A stretch of 64,000 nt of DNA from Salipiger abyssi (GCF_017311415.1 NZ_JAEKIS010000004.1:1-64000); one strand, 5' to 3'; shown: positions 1 through 9,673, numbered from the stretch's first letter. Numbers and translations are program-made. Notes: generated by a model from the letters alone, not told the origin.

Positions 1-14
1 CCGCGCCGCCTGCG

Positions 15-1661
15 TCACGAAGCGGCCTTGCCGTAGTGCCGGGCCGCCGCGTCCTCGGTCACGAAGCCGCGCCGCAGATCCAGCGCCAATGCCTCGGTGG
101 CGCGTTCATCGGGCGCGCCGTAGCCGCCGCCGCCAGGCATCTCGACGACCACCGTGTCGCCCGCCGGGATAGACAGGACGCCTTTCGCCTTGAGCTTGCC
201 GCCCGAACCGAGGCTCAGCCGCCCGGGTGCGCCCGGCAGCCCGCCCTTGCGGCCCCTTGCCGGGTTTTCCACCCGCTCATAGCGCGCATAGAGCGTCAGC
301 GGCGCATCCTCGCGATTGCCGATCTCCATCACCTGGCCGAGCCCACCGCGCAGCCGCCCGGCGCCGCCGGAATCCGGGCGGAACTCCTTGCGCCAGACCA
401 CCAGAGAGGTGATCGACTCCGTCACCTCCACCGGCACGTTGCGGATCCCCGAGGGGAACGGCGTGGCCGACAGCCCGTCGAGCGCCGGGCGCGCCCCCGC
501 GCCACCGCTGTGGAAGGTCGTGACCATAAAGCCGCGCGTGTTGCCCGAGGGCTGAGCGCCCAGCCGGATGTTCCAGAGTGTGCCGGTGCTTTCGGCAGGC
601 ACCTTGTCGTCGATGGCCTGTTCGAAACAGCCGAAAACCAGATCGGGCAGGAACATCCCGATGGTCGAGCGCGCCACCACCGGACGCGGGAACTTGGCAT
701 TGGCGATACAGTCGTCCGGCGCGGTCACGGTGATGCAGGCCATGGTCGCGGCGTTGTTGGGCAGGCGCGGCGCCACCAGGCATTTCACCCCGAAGGAGGC
801 ATAGGCCTCGGTGTAGCACATCGGGCAGTTGATGCCGTAGCGCGACGCCTCGGAGGTGCCCTCCATGTCGATATGCACGCCGGTATCGTCCACGGTCACC
901 GCCGCGCAAAGCGTGATCGGATGCTCGTAGCCGTCGATGGTCATCTCGTTGTGCCAGGTGCCCCCGGGCAGCTTGCCGATCTCCTCCATCATCGCCTTGC
1001 GCGAGCGGGCGAAGATCTCGTCTCCCACCGTGTCGATCTCGGACAGCCCGTATTCGTCCATGATGGTCAGCAGCCGCTGCCCGCCCACGTCGTTGCAGGC
1101 CACCAGCGCAAAGATGTCGCCCTCGACCTGCACCGGCTCTTTCACATTCGCGCGGACGAGTTGCAGCAGGCTCTCGTTCATCACGCCCCGGTCGGCGATC
1201 TTCATGATCGGGATGAAAAGCCCCTCGCCATAGACATCGCGCGATTCCGGCGACGGGCCGTTGCCGCCGATATCCACCACATGGGTGGTGCAGGCGAAAA
1301 GCGCCACAAAGCGCCCGTTGCGGAACACCGGAGTGACCACCGAGAGGTCGGACAGGTGCCCCGTCGCCTTCCACGGGTCGTTGGTGATGTAGACATCGCC
1401 CTCGGACATGCTCGCCGCCGGGAACACATCAAGGAAATGCTTCACCGAACGCGCCATCGAGTTGATATGCCCCGGCGTGCCGGTCACCGCCTGGGCGATC
1501 ATCTCGCCGCCGGTGTTGAACACCCCCGCCGAGACATCGCCCGCCTCGCGGGTCGAGGTCGAGAAGCCGGCGCGGATCAGGCTGCGCGCCTGCTCCTCCA
1601 CCGCCGCGATGAGGCGGCTCCAGATCACCTGGAGCTGGATGAGATCGGTTCCGTCTTTCAT
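15..1661 (-). CDS. hyuB: Hydantoinase/oxoprolinase family protein, subunit B
   Basis: The 548-residue product matches the HyuB family, the partner subunit of ATP-dependent N-methylhydantoinase, 5-oxoprolinase and related ring-opening hydrolases. Family-like segments are visible: an N-terminal helix ending IAAVEEQARSLIR, a VYITNDPW stretch and a glycine-rich C-terminal GGGGYG. The length is usual for a separate B subunit. The start was set at the ATG at 1661 because it overlaps the hyuA stop by four bases (ATGA); the frame stays open upstream but that extension only mirrors hyuA. It is the last gene of the operon starting at 11290. The substrate cannot be read from sequence: hydantoins, 5-oxoproline or acetophenone-type compounds are all possible. 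Confidence 0.92.
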   Translation of the reverse strand: MKDGTDLIQLQVIWSRLIAAVEEQARSLIRAGFSTSTREAGDVSAGVFNTGGEMIAQAVTGTPGHINSMARSVKHFLDVFPAASMSEGDVYITNDPWKATGHLSDLSVVTPVFRNGRFVALFACTTHVVDIGGNGPSPESRDVYGEGLFIPIMKIADRGVMNESLLQLVRANVKEPVQVEGDIFALVACNDVGGQRLLTIMDEYGLSEIDTVGDEIFARSRKAMMEEIGKLPGGTWHNEMTIDGYEHPITLCAAVTVDDTGVHIDMEGTSEASRYGINCPMCYTEAYASFGVKCLVAPRLPNNAATMACITVTAPDDCIANAKFPRPVVARSTIGMFLPDLVFGCFEQAIDDKVPAESTGTLWNIRLGAQPSGNTRGFMVTTFHSGGAGARPALDGLSATPFPSGIRNVPVEVTESITSLVVWRKEFRPDSGGAGRLRGGLGQVMEIGNREDAPLTLYARYERVENPARGRKGGLPGAPGRLSLGSGGKLKAKGVLSIPAGDTVVVEMPGGGGYGAPDERATEALALDLRRGFVTEDAAARHYGKAAS

Positions 1662-3775
1662 GCTGCTTCTCCCCGGCGGGCGCTGGCCTCGGCCATGGCT
1701 TCGATGACGATATGGCCCTCGGCGCTGAGCGTGGCGGTGAACCCCGCCGGCACCATCGTGTTGGTTTCGAATTCGGTGATGATGGCGGGGCCGGTCAGGC
1801 TCGCCCCCGGCGCGAGATCGGGACGGAGATAGACGCCCGCCTCGCCATCGCTCATGCTGAGCAGATCGACCAGAACCTGGGTCTTGCGCGGCGCGGGGGC
1901 TGCGGCCGCCACCGGAGGCGCGCTCGGCACGGCGCGGCGCGCGGGTGGACCGGAGAGCGCCAGCTTCCAGGTCAGGCACTCGATCTCCATGCCGGGAATG
2001 ACGCGGCCGAAATGCCGGCGGTATTCGGCCTCGAAGGCTTCGGTCAGCGTCGCCACCAGCGCCTCGGGCGCGGGCAGCGCGTCGAGGGTCACCATGATCT
2101 CGTGCCCCTGCCCGCGATAACGCATATAAACCGCGATGCTCTCGCGCAGCGCCTCGCCCTCGGGCACACCCAGCCGCACGATGGCCTCGGCCTCGGTCCG
2201 CATCTCGCCCGCCAGCGCCTGCACATCCGCCATGCTGAGCGTATCGAGCGCGAAGAGCCGCGTGCGCACCGCCTCATAGGCGACCGGCGCCAGCAGGAAA
2301 CCATGCGCCGAGCCCACGCCCGCGCCTTTCGGCACGATCACCCGGTCGATGGACAGTTTCTGCGCGATCCGTGCCGCATGCATGGGCGCCGCGCCGCCGA
2401 AAGCGATCATCGTACGCCCTTCGAGCTGCGCGCCGTTGTCGGTGGCATGTACCCGCGCGGCATTGGCCATGTTCTCATCCACCACCTCGACCACGGCGAT
2501 GGCGGCGGTGCGGGTGTCCATGCCCGCAGGCCCGCCCACATGGGCATCGAGCGCCTTTGCCGAAAGCGAGAGATCCAGCGCGATCTTGCCCCCGGCAAAG
2601 CCCTCCGGGTCGATCTTGCCGAGGATCAGGTCCGCATCGGTCACCGCCGGGCGGGTGCCGCCCAGACCGTAGGCCGCCGGCCCCGGCTCCGAGCCTGCGC
2701 TTTCCGGGCCCACGGCGACGCAGGACAGGCTGTCGATATGGGCGAGCGATCCGCCGCCCGCGCCGATCTCGACCAGGTCGATCACCGGCACCCGCAGCGG
2801 CATGCCCGAGCCGCGCAGGAAGCGGTAGGCGCGCGCCACTTCGAGGTTGCGGCTTTGTTGCGGGGTGGCGTCGTCGATCAGCACCAGCTTGGCGGTGGTG
2901 CCGCCCATGTCGAAGGCGATGGCCTTTTCGATCCCCATTTCGCGAGCGATATCGGCGGCCAGCACCGCGCCGCCCGCGGGGCCGGACTCCACCAGCTTGA
3001 TCGGCTGGGCACAGGCCACATCCAGGCTGCAAAGCCCGCCCGAGGACATCATCAGCATGATCTCGCCCGGAATGCCCAGGCCTGCGATGCCGGTCTTGAG
3101 GCGGCGCAGATAGCTTTCCATCACCGGCTGCACATAGGCATTGGCGCAGGCGGTGGAGCCGCGTTCGTATTCGCGGATCTCGGGGCAGATCTCGTGCGAG
3201 AGTGTGATACGCAGTTCGGGCATCTCGCGGCGCAGGATCTCGGCGGCGGCAAGCTCGTGGCACCCGTCCACATAGGAATGCAGGAACGAGATCGCCACCG
3301 CCTCGATGCCTTCCGCGCGCAGGGTCGGGATCAGGTCGCGCAGGCTCTGCTCGTCGAAGGGCCGCAGCACCGATCCGTCGGCGGCCAGCCGTTCGTCGAC
3401 TTCGAGCCGCAGCCAGCGCGGCACCAGCGGTTCGGGGCGTTCCATATAGAGGTCGGACACCTCGAAACGGTGTTCATAGGCCATCTCCAGCGAGTCCCGA
3501 AACCCGCGCGTGGTGATCAGAGCGATCCTGGCGCCCTTGCGCTCGATCAGCGCGTTGGTGGCCAGCGTGGTGCCATGCACCACCAGCCCGATGCGCGCCG
3601 GGTCGATGCCGCTTTTCGCGACCAGCTCGCGGGTGCCCTCGATCACGGCGCGTTCCGGTTCGCCATGGGTGGTCAGGAACTTTGCCGAGACGAAATCGCC
3701 GGGGCCGCGTTCGAGAACGATATCGGTGAAGGTCCCGCCGATATCCACGGCGAGGCGAGCGGAGGGCTCGGTCAT
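1658..3775 (-). CDS. hyuA: Hydantoinase/oxoprolinase family protein, subunit A
   Basis: A 705-residue HyuA-type subunit. The N-terminus carries the sugar-kinase/Hsp70-like phosphate loop DIGGTFTD (residues 11-18), and ESGPAGG and FDMGGTTAK motifs lie further in, as expected for the ATP-using subunit that activates the cyclic amide. Family members work with a B subunit, here encoded next with an ATGA overlap. The upstream enzyme gene ends in a TGATG overlap with this start. The cytoplasmic complex would open an imidic or lactam ring with ATP hydrolysis. Substrate identity is unknown; the gene's place behind a peptide-type ABC importer suggests an imported cyclic amide or modified amino acid (inference). 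Confidence 0.93.
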   Translation of the reverse strand: MTEPSARLAVDIGGTFTDIVLERGPGDFVSAKFLTTHGEPERAVIEGTRELVAKSGIDPARIGLVVHGTTLATNALIERKGARIALITTRGFRDSLEMAYEHRFEVSDLYMERPEPLVPRWLRLEVDERLAADGSVLRPFDEQSLRDLIPTLRAEGIEAVAISFLHSYVDGCHELAAAEILRREMPELRITLSHEICPEIREYERGSTACANAYVQPVMESYLRRLKTGIAGLGIPGEIMLMMSSGGLCSLDVACAQPIKLVESGPAGGAVLAADIAREMGIEKAIAFDMGGTTAKLVLIDDATPQQSRNLEVARAYRFLRGSGMPLRVPVIDLVEIGAGGGSLAHIDSLSCVAVGPESAGSEPGPAAYGLGGTRPAVTDADLILGKIDPEGFAGGKIALDLSLSAKALDAHVGGPAGMDTRTAAIAVVEVVDENMANAARVHATDNGAQLEGRTMIAFGGAAPMHAARIAQKLSIDRVIVPKGAGVGSAHGFLLAPVAYEAVRTRLFALDTLSMADVQALAGEMRTEAEAIVRLGVPEGEALRESIAVYMRYRGQGHEIMVTLDALPAPEALVATLTEAFEAEYRRHFGRVIPGMEIECLTWKLALSGPPARRAVPSAPPVAAAAPAPRKTQVLVDLLSMSDGEAGVYLRPDLAPGASLTGPAIITEFETNTMVPAGFTATLSAEGHIVIEAMAEASARRGEAA

Positions 3776-4548
3776 CAGTCGGTCCTTTCGAAGATATTGG
3801 GAGCGGTGGCCGGATCAGGCGCAAGCCGCATCAGCGCGCCCGGCCCCGTCAGGGGCAGCGGCGCGCCGGTCTCGCAAAGCGCCGCCCGAAGCAGCGCGAG
3901 ATTGGAAGAAATGACCGGCTTGCCCAGCCGGTCCTCAAGCTCGGGGATGATGTCGAAGGTGAGCAGATTGGTACAGCTCAGAAAGACCGTGTCCGAGGCG
4001 GCGGCAATCTCTGCTTGCTGCATGAGCAGCGCGACCGTCTCGCGGCTGTCCACCGCGCCAATCGGGCGCGCCTCGTCGCAGGTATGCGCCACACAGCCGG
4101 TCACCTCATGGCCCGCCGCCGTCAAAAAGGCGATCTCAGCCTGGTTGATCGCTTCGGGATAGGGCGTCAGCAGAAACACCCGTTTCGCCTTGAGTTCGGC
4201 CAGCGCCGACCGAACCGCGCGCGAGGCAGTCAGCGCGGGCACGCCGGTGACCGCAGTGATCTCTTGCGCCACCGCGTCCTCGGAGCCGGGGCCGTCGACG
4301 AAACTGCCACTGGTGCAGGCGTAGAGGATCAGCTCGGGACGGGTGCGCATCAGGCTTTGCGCGGCGTCGATGGCGTTGCGCCCCATCTCGCCCAGCGAGG
4401 CGGCGGTCAGCGCCGTGCCTCCGGGGCGCACCGCGCGGGCGTGGTTGATGGCGAAGCCTTCGGGCAGATGGCGCGGCAATTCCCATTCCAGCGCCATATT
4501 GCCCGCGGGCCCCACCACACCGATCCGTCTCAGATCGGCGTGTTTCAT
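3775..4548 (-). CDS. Maleate isomerase / arylmalonate decarboxylase-type Asp/Glu racemase superfamily enzyme
   Basis: A 257-residue protein of the Asp/Glu racemase superfamily. The two expected cysteine regions are present: YACTSGSF in the N-terminal half and LSCTNLLTFD in the C-terminal half. The pattern around them (GxPALTASRA, LLTPYPEAIN) resembles maleate cis-trans isomerases and arylmalonate decarboxylases more than hydantoin racemases, but hydantoin racemase is a fair alternative given the hydantoinase genes directly downstream. The start at 4548 overlaps the metC stop by four bases. It probably isomerises or decarboxylates a product or substrate of the neighbouring enzymes. Family assignment is solid, reaction is not. 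Confidence 0.8.
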   Translation of the reverse strand: MKHADLRRIGVVGPAGNMALEWELPRHLPEGFAINHARAVRPGGTALTAASLGEMGRNAIDAAQSLMRTRPELILYACTSGSFVDGPGSEDAVAQEITAVTGVPALTASRAVRSALAELKAKRVFLLTPYPEAINQAEIAFLTAAGHEVTGCVAHTCDEARPIGAVDSRETVALLMQQAEIAAASDTVFLSCTNLLTFDIIPELEDRLGKPVISSNLALLRAALCETGAPLPLTGPGALMRLAPDPATAPNIFERTD

Positions 4549-5756
4549 TTCAGCCGCTCCAGCCCGGCCTCCAGATCCGCGATCAGGTCCGCCGGATCCT
4601 CGAGCCCCACATGGATGCGCATGGACTGTCCCCCCGGCGCCCAGTCCGTCGCGCTGCGCAGCTTGGCGGGATCGGTGGGGATCAGCAGACTTTCGAAACC
4701 GCCCCAGCTCGACCCCATGCCGTAAAGTTTCAGACCGTCGAGCATGCGGGCGAGCTGCGGACGCTCCACCGGGTGCAGCACAAAACCGAAGAGCCCCGAG
4801 GCGCCGGTGAAGTCGCGCTGCCAGAGCGCGTGACCCGGATCCTGCGGCAGACCGGGATGCATCACCCGCTTGACCTCGGGACGGCTTTGCAGCCAGCGCG
4901 CAACGGCCAGCCCCGCCTCGTGATGCTGGCGCAGCCGCACCGACAGGGTGCGCATCCCGCGCAGCACCAGATAGGCGTCGTCCGGTCCCACGCAGGCGCC
5001 GAGCCGCGCGGCGAAATCCCGGATCCGCGTGTGATGGCCGGTGCCGCAGGCGATCACCCCCGACATCACGTCGGAATGCCCGCAAAGATATTTCGTGCCC
5101 GCCTGAAGCGAGATGTCGATGCCGAGTTCGAGCGGGCGCAGGAACACACCGCCCGACCAGGTATTGTCGATCACCGTCACCGCGCCGCGCGCCCTGGCCG
5201 TCGCCGCGATGGCGCGCAGATCGGGCATTTCGAAGGTCTGCGAACCCGGCGCTTCCAGCCACACCAGTGCGGTCTCGTCGCGGATCAGCGCGTCGATGCC
5301 CACGGTCGGGTCATAATAGCTGACCTCCACCCCCATGGGTTGCAGGATCTCGGTGCAGGCGTGGCGGCAGGGGCCATAGACATTGTCGGGGATGAGGAAA
5401 TGCGCGCCGGGCCGTGCATGGGCCAGCAGCGAAATGGTGATCGCCATGGCACCGGAGGGGGTGAGCACCGTGCCCTCGGCACCTTCGAGGGCGGTTACCG
5501 CCTCTTCCAGCGCGTGGGTGGTGGGCGTACCGCGCCGCCCGTAGCGTACCTTGGCCTCGCCCTTGGCGCTCAGCGCGTCGAGCGTGGGGAAGAGGATGGT
5601 CGAGGCGTGAAAGACCGGCACATTGACCGCGCCGCTGTGCTGCTCGGGATGGCGGCCCGCGTGGCAAAGCAGCGTGTCCATCGAAAGCCCGCGTTCCGGG
5701 GCCGCCTCGGCGGCCTCAAGCGGCCGGTCCGCATCCAGGGAAGTCGAAACTGTCAT
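4545..5756 (-). CDS. metC: Cystathionine beta-lyase, PLP-dependent
   Basis: A Cys/Met-metabolism PLP enzyme of 403 residues, close to the usual length of about 395. It starts its conserved part with DTLLCHAGRHPEQHSG, contains the cofactor-binding VIDNTW aspartate near 197 and the Schiff-base lysine in QAGTKYLCGHSD (K222). Such enzymes cleave C-S bonds of cystathionine or other cysteine S-conjugates to pyruvate, ammonia and a thiol. The ATG at 5756 was chosen on length, with a weak GGACGAGA upstream; an alternative GTG at 5828 would overlap the ATPase stop by four bases and add 24 residues. Its place inside an ABC importer and hydantoinase operon hints at catabolism of a sulfur-containing imported compound rather than methionine synthesis (inference). 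Confidence 0.9.
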   Translation of the reverse strand: MTVSTSLDADRPLEAAEAAPERGLSMDTLLCHAGRHPEQHSGAVNVPVFHASTILFPTLDALSAKGEAKVRYGRRGTPTTHALEEAVTALEGAEGTVLTPSGAMAITISLLAHARPGAHFLIPDNVYGPCRHACTEILQPMGVEVSYYDPTVGIDALIRDETALVWLEAPGSQTFEMPDLRAIAATARARGAVTVIDNTWSGGVFLRPLELGIDISLQAGTKYLCGHSDVMSGVIACGTGHHTRIRDFAARLGACVGPDDAYLVLRGMRTLSVRLRQHHEAGLAVARWLQSRPEVKRVMHPGLPQDPGHALWQRDFTGASGLFGFVLHPVERPQLARMLDGLKLYGMGSSWGGFESLLIPTDPAKLRSATDWAPGGQSMRIHVGLEDPADLIADLEAGLERLK

Positions 5757-5824
5757 TCTCTCGTCCAGTCTTTTGTTGTCGGCAGCGCCTGTGGTGGCGG
5801 CTGCATCCGTCCCGGCGCGCCGGG

Positions 5825-7720
5825 TCACGCTTTTGCCAGATCCGCGGGCCGGCCCTTTGCCTGCGGCTGCGCCGCATCGCCCTCGTCCAGCACGAAATGG
5901 CCGGGCGAAAGCTCGATCATGCGGGTGGGCGGCGGCTGGTAGCCCAGCGGCCGCACCGGGCTGCGGATCTCGTCCACCGCGAGCCCGCGCCGCAGATGCC
6001 GCCGCGCCGGATCGGGCACCGGCACCGCAGACATCAGCTGCCGCGTGTAGGCATGGCCGGGGTTCTCGAACACCGCGCGGCGCGGCCCGATCTCGACGAT
6101 CCGGCCCAGATACATCACTGCCACCCTGTGGCTGATGCGTTCGACCACCGCCATGTCGTGGCTTATGAAAAGGTAGGAGAGGCCCCGTGCGCGCTGAATC
6201 TCCATCATCAGGTTGATGATCTGTGCCTTGACCGACACGTCCAGCGCCGAGACCGCCTCGTCCGCCACCACCAGCTCGGGGTCGAGCGCCAGCGCCCGCG
6301 CGATGGCGATCCGCTGCCGCTGCCCGCCCGAGAACTGGTGCGGAAAGCGCGCCGCCATTTCGGGGCTCAGCCCGACATCGCGCAGCAACTCGCCCACCCT
6401 TGTCCGCAGCGCCTCGCCCTGAGCGGTGCCATGGACGCGCAGCGGCTCGGCCAGCAGATCGCCGACGCGCATGCGCGGATCGAGGCTTGCGAAGGGATCC
6501 TGAAAAATCATCTGAAGCCGGTCGCAGAGCGCGCTGCGCGGCGCCTGCCCCTCGCCTGCGGCAACAAGATCGCCCATGGTGATCCGGCCCTGACGCACGC
6601 GGTTCAGCCCCATAATGGCGCGTGCCGTGGTGCTTTTGCCCGAGCCGCTTTCGCCCACAAGCGACAGCGTCTCGCCGGGCGCGATGTCAAAGGACACATC
6701 CTCGACCGCATGCACCCGTCCCGTCACGCCACCCAGCAGCCCGCCGCGCACATCGAAGCGCACGGACACGTCCTTGACCGAAAGCCGTGGCGCGGCACTC
6801 GCGGGGGGCGCGGCCACCTCGGCCTCCGCCGCCGCGACGGGCTCGCCGCTGCGGTGGTCGATCAGCGCGAAGGGCTGCGGCAGGTCGGTGCCGTTCATCG
6901 AGCCCAGACGCGGGATCGAGGCCAGCAGCGCCCGCGTATAGGGCTGGCGCGGCGCGGCAAAGACATCCGCCGTGCGCCCGGTCTCGACCAGATCGCCGCG
7001 ATACATCACCGCCGTGCGGTCGGCGATCTCGGCCACCACGCCCATGTCATGGGTGATGAACATCACCGACATGCGCTCTTCGTCCTGAAGCTGTTTGATC
7101 AGCTCTACGATCTGCGCCTGAATCGTCACATCCAGCGCCGTGGTCGGCTCGTCGGCGATCAGCAGCTGCGGCTTGCAGGCCAGCGCCATGGCGATGGCCA
7201 CCCGTTGCCGCATGCCACCCGACAGCTCGTGCGGGAAATCGTCGAGCCGTTTCTTCGCGGACGGAATGCGCACCTTTTCCAGAAGCTGCACCGCCTCGCG
7301 CTTTGCGTCGCGCTGGGTCAGCCCGCGTTTGATGCGTAGCGTCTCCATCAGCTGGAAACCGACATCATAGACCGGGTTCAGGCTCGCATCCTGAAAGATC
7401 ATCGACATCTCACGCCCGCGATACCCCCGGATCTGGCTGTCCGAGAGGCCGGGCAGCGAGGTGCCGCCGAAGAGGATCTCTCCCTCGATCCGGGCCGAGC
7501 GCGGGTTGAGCAGCCGCATCACCGACAGCGCGGTAACGCTTTTGCCCGAACCGCTTTCGCCCACCACGGCCAGCGTCTCGCGCGGGGCGATGTGGAAGGA
7601 GAGATCGCGCACCACGGGGCTCCAGCCCTTGGAGCCACGGAACGAGGTGGTGAGGTTGCGGACCTCCAGGATCGGGGTCACGGGCAGCGCCCGGATCGAC
7701 ATATCGGGGCGATCCATCAT
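5825..7720 (-). CDS. Dipeptide/oligopeptide-type ABC transporter, fused DppD-DppF ATPase
   Basis: One 631-residue polypeptide holds two complete ABC ATPase domains. The first has Walker A GESGSGKS (54-61), signature LSGGMRQR (166-173) and Walker B LLIADEPTTALD (187-198). The second has GESGSGKST (356-364), FSGGQRQR (463-470) and VVADEAVSALD near 484-494. Each is followed by the oligopeptide-type C-terminal segment typical of DppD and DppF. In most peptide transporters these are two genes; the fusion is a known variant. The start at 7720 overlaps the permease stop by four bases (ATGA). It powers the permeases encoded upstream at 7717-9617. Confidence 0.93.
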   Translation of the reverse strand: MMDRPDMSIRALPVTPILEVRNLTTSFRGSKGWSPVVRDLSFHIAPRETLAVVGESGSGKSVTALSVMRLLNPRSARIEGEILFGGTSLPGLSDSQIRGYRGREMSMIFQDASLNPVYDVGFQLMETLRIKRGLTQRDAKREAVQLLEKVRIPSAKKRLDDFPHELSGGMRQRVAIAMALACKPQLLIADEPTTALDVTIQAQIVELIKQLQDEERMSVMFITHDMGVVAEIADRTAVMYRGDLVETGRTADVFAAPRQPYTRALLASIPRLGSMNGTDLPQPFALIDHRSGEPVAAAEAEVAAPPASAAPRLSVKDVSVRFDVRGGLLGGVTGRVHAVEDVSFDIAPGETLSLVGESGSGKSTTARAIMGLNRVRQGRITMGDLVAAGEGQAPRSALCDRLQMIFQDPFASLDPRMRVGDLLAEPLRVHGTAQGEALRTRVGELLRDVGLSPEMAARFPHQFSGGQRQRIAIARALALDPELVVADEAVSALDVSVKAQIINLMMEIQRARGLSYLFISHDMAVVERISHRVAVMYLGRIVEIGPRRAVFENPGHAYTRQLMSAVPVPDPARRHLRRGLAVDEIRSPVRPLGYQPPPTRMIELSPGHFVLDEGDAAQPQAKGRPADLAKA

Positions 7721-8637
7721 GCGTCCTTTCTCGGGTTCAGCACGTCGCGCATCCGGTCGCCCACGAGATTGATGGCCACGATGGTGATGAGGAGCGCAAT
7801 GCCGGGATAGACGCTCATCCAGTAGAGCCCCGAGAACATGAACTGATAGCCGTTCGAGATCAGCAGCCCGAGGCTCGGCTCGGTGATCGGTACGCCCACG
7901 CCCAGGAAGGACAGCGTCGCCTCGAGCGAGATCGCGCGCGCCACCTGCACCGTGGCGATGACGATCAGCGGCGGGATACAGTTGGGCAGCAGATGGCGCA
8001 GCATGATGCGCCAGGCCGGGATCCCCAGCACATAGCTCGCCTCGATATATTCCTTGCGGCTCTCGACCATGCCGACACCGCGCGCGGTGCGTGCAAAGGT
8101 GGCCCATTCCACCAGCACCAGTGCCAGCACCACATTGGCCACGCCTTTGCCCAGCAGCGCGAGGATCATCAGCGCCATGAGGATGGTCGGGAAGGACAGT
8201 TGCAGGTCCACCAGCCGCATGATCGCGGCTTCGATCCGCCCGCCTTTATAGGCTGCGAAAAGCCCCAGCGTCGCGCCAACCAGCGCCGCGCTCACCGCAG
8301 AGACCACCCCCACGCCCAGCGAGATGCGCAGCCCGTAGAGGATCGCGGAATAAATGTCGCGCCCCTGCTCGTCGGTGCCCAGCAGATAGTTGAAACCATA
8401 GGCCATGGAGCTTTCGCCCGGCGGCAATTGCCCGTCCATGATGTCGAGCTGCATCAGGTCATAGGGGTTCTGCGGCGTCAGCAGCGGGGCAAAGACCGCC
8501 GCCAGCACGATGGCGAGCAGCACCGCGAAGCCCAGTACGGCGCCCGGCGAGCGGACATATTCGCGGGCAAAGTCCCGCACCGGGCGGGCGCGCTCCTGCG
8601 GCTCTGCGGCAAATGGATCGGCCAGATCGACGGGCAT
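7717..8637 (-). CDS. Peptide-type ABC transporter permease (DppC-like)
   Basis: A 306-residue inner-membrane permease of the DppC/OppC kind. It begins with a cytoplasmic tail, then a transmembrane helix near 35-55 and a periplasmic loop ending with GTDEQGRDIYS, a hallmark of this subfamily. Further helices flank the EAA-type loop (EYIEASYVLGIPAWRIMLRHLLPN) that docks on the ATPase. The ATG at 8637 forms TGATG with the preceding permease stop. It pairs with the DppB-like permease upstream and the fused ATPase downstream. Confidence 0.93.
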   Translation of the reverse strand: MPVDLADPFAAEPQERARPVRDFAREYVRSPGAVLGFAVLLAIVLAAVFAPLLTPQNPYDLMQLDIMDGQLPPGESSMAYGFNYLLGTDEQGRDIYSAILYGLRISLGVGVVSAVSAALVGATLGLFAAYKGGRIEAAIMRLVDLQLSFPTILMALMILALLGKGVANVVLALVLVEWATFARTARGVGMVESRKEYIEASYVLGIPAWRIMLRHLLPNCIPPLIVIATVQVARAISLEATLSFLGVGVPITEPSLGLLISNGYQFMFSGLYWMSVYPGIALLITIVAINLVGDRMRDVLNPRKDA

Positions 8638-9617
8638 CAGGCGGCTCTCCCCGAAGCGAAGCGGACGCGCGGGTCCAGCAGCGTGTAGATAATATCGACC
8701 AGAAGATTGATCGTGACGAAGAGCAGCACGATGATCATGAGGTAGGCAACGATCACCGGACGGTCGAGATTGTTGATCGAGTCGATGATGAGCTTGCCCA
8801 TGCCCGGCCAGGCGAAAATCGTCTCGGTGACCACCGAGAAGGCGATGACAGAGCCGAATTCCAGCCCCACCACGGTCACAACCGGGATCATCACGTTCTT
8901 GAGCACATGCACCATGGTGACGCGGCGCGCGCTCAGCCCCTTGGCGTGGGCGAGCCGGACATAATCCTGCGGCAGCACCTCCGCCACCCCGGCGCGCGTC
9001 AGGCGCAGGATCAGCGAGGTCTTGAAGAGCGCCAGATTGATCGCCGGCAGCAGCATGTGTTTCAGCCCGTCCAAGGTCAGGAACGACCAGTCGGCGCCAA
9101 GCATCTGTACCGTCTCGCCGCGCCCGCTGCTCGGCAGCCAGCCCAGCTTGACCGAAAAGATCATGATGAACATCATCCCCACCCAGAAGGTCGGCAGCGA
9201 GAAGCCCAGGATCGAGCTGCTCATGATCACCCGCGACACCGGCGAATGCGGGCGCAGCCCGGCATAGAGCCCGAGCGGAATCCCCACCACCACGGCAATC
9301 AGCGTCGCCATCACCGCCAGTTCCAGCGTGGCGGGCAGCCGGGTCAGGATCACCTTGAGGGCCGGTTCGTTGAAGATGTAGCTGCGTCCGAGATCGAGAT
9401 GCAGCAGCCCGTCGAGGAAATGCAGGTACTGTGTCCACACGGGCTGATCGAGCCCGAACTCGACGATCAGGCGCTCGCGTTCGGCCTGGGTGGCCTGCGG
9501 CGAAATCAGCAGGTCGATGGGATTGCCGATGAGATTCATCCCGATGAAGACAATCACCGTCATGCAGAGCACAACGAACACCGCCTGGATGAGCCTTTTG
9601 AGAATGGATGCGAACAT
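8637..9617 (-). CDS. Peptide-type ABC transporter permease (DppB-like)
   Basis: A 326-residue integral membrane protein with the DppB/OppB layout: an N-terminal helix (ILKRLIQAVFVVLCMTV), a large periplasmic loop containing the FGLDQPVWTQY region, and the EAA loop with DYVRLAHAKGLSARRV. It is the first permease after the solute-binding protein gene, from which it is separated by a 56-base gap holding a strong hairpin. It forms the translocation pore together with the DppC-like protein. Confidence 0.93.
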   Translation of the reverse strand: MFASILKRLIQAVFVVLCMTVIVFIGMNLIGNPIDLLISPQATQAERERLIVEFGLDQPVWTQYLHFLDGLLHLDLGRSYIFNEPALKVILTRLPATLELAVMATLIAVVVGIPLGLYAGLRPHSPVSRVIMSSSILGFSLPTFWVGMMFIMIFSVKLGWLPSSGRGETVQMLGADWSFLTLDGLKHMLLPAINLALFKTSLILRLTRAGVAEVLPQDYVRLAHAKGLSARRVTMVHVLKNVMIPVVTVVGLEFGSVIAFSVVTETIFAWPGMGKLIIDSINNLDRPVIVAYLMIIVLLFVTINLLVDIIYTLLDPRVRFASGRAA

Positions 9618-9636
9618 GGGGGCTTCCGGTCTTTGT

Positions 9637-9666
9637 GCCCCGCGGCCAGGGAGCGGGCCGCGGGGC
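9637..9666 (-). other. Intercistronic hairpin after solute-binding protein gene
   Basis: A perfect 11-bp inverted repeat, GCCCCGCGGCC and GGCCGCGGGGC, with an 8-base loop lies eight bases past the stop of the binding-protein gene at 9674. No U-tract follows. Hairpins at this spot usually protect the upstream mRNA from 3' exonucleases so that the binding protein is made in excess over the permeases; partial termination is also possible. Confidence 0.6.
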
Positions 9667-9673
9667 TATGTGA

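Noticed and set aside
36-1832. Long plus-strand open frame of almost 600 codons opposite hyuB
   Set aside because: It is antisense to a clear HyuB gene; such frames are common in this GC-rich codon use and the product is Arg/His-rich without a domain.
3775-4548. Hydantoin racemase as firm call
   Set aside because: The motifs around the two cysteines are closer to maleate isomerase and arylmalonate decarboxylase; only the neighbourhood supports racemase.
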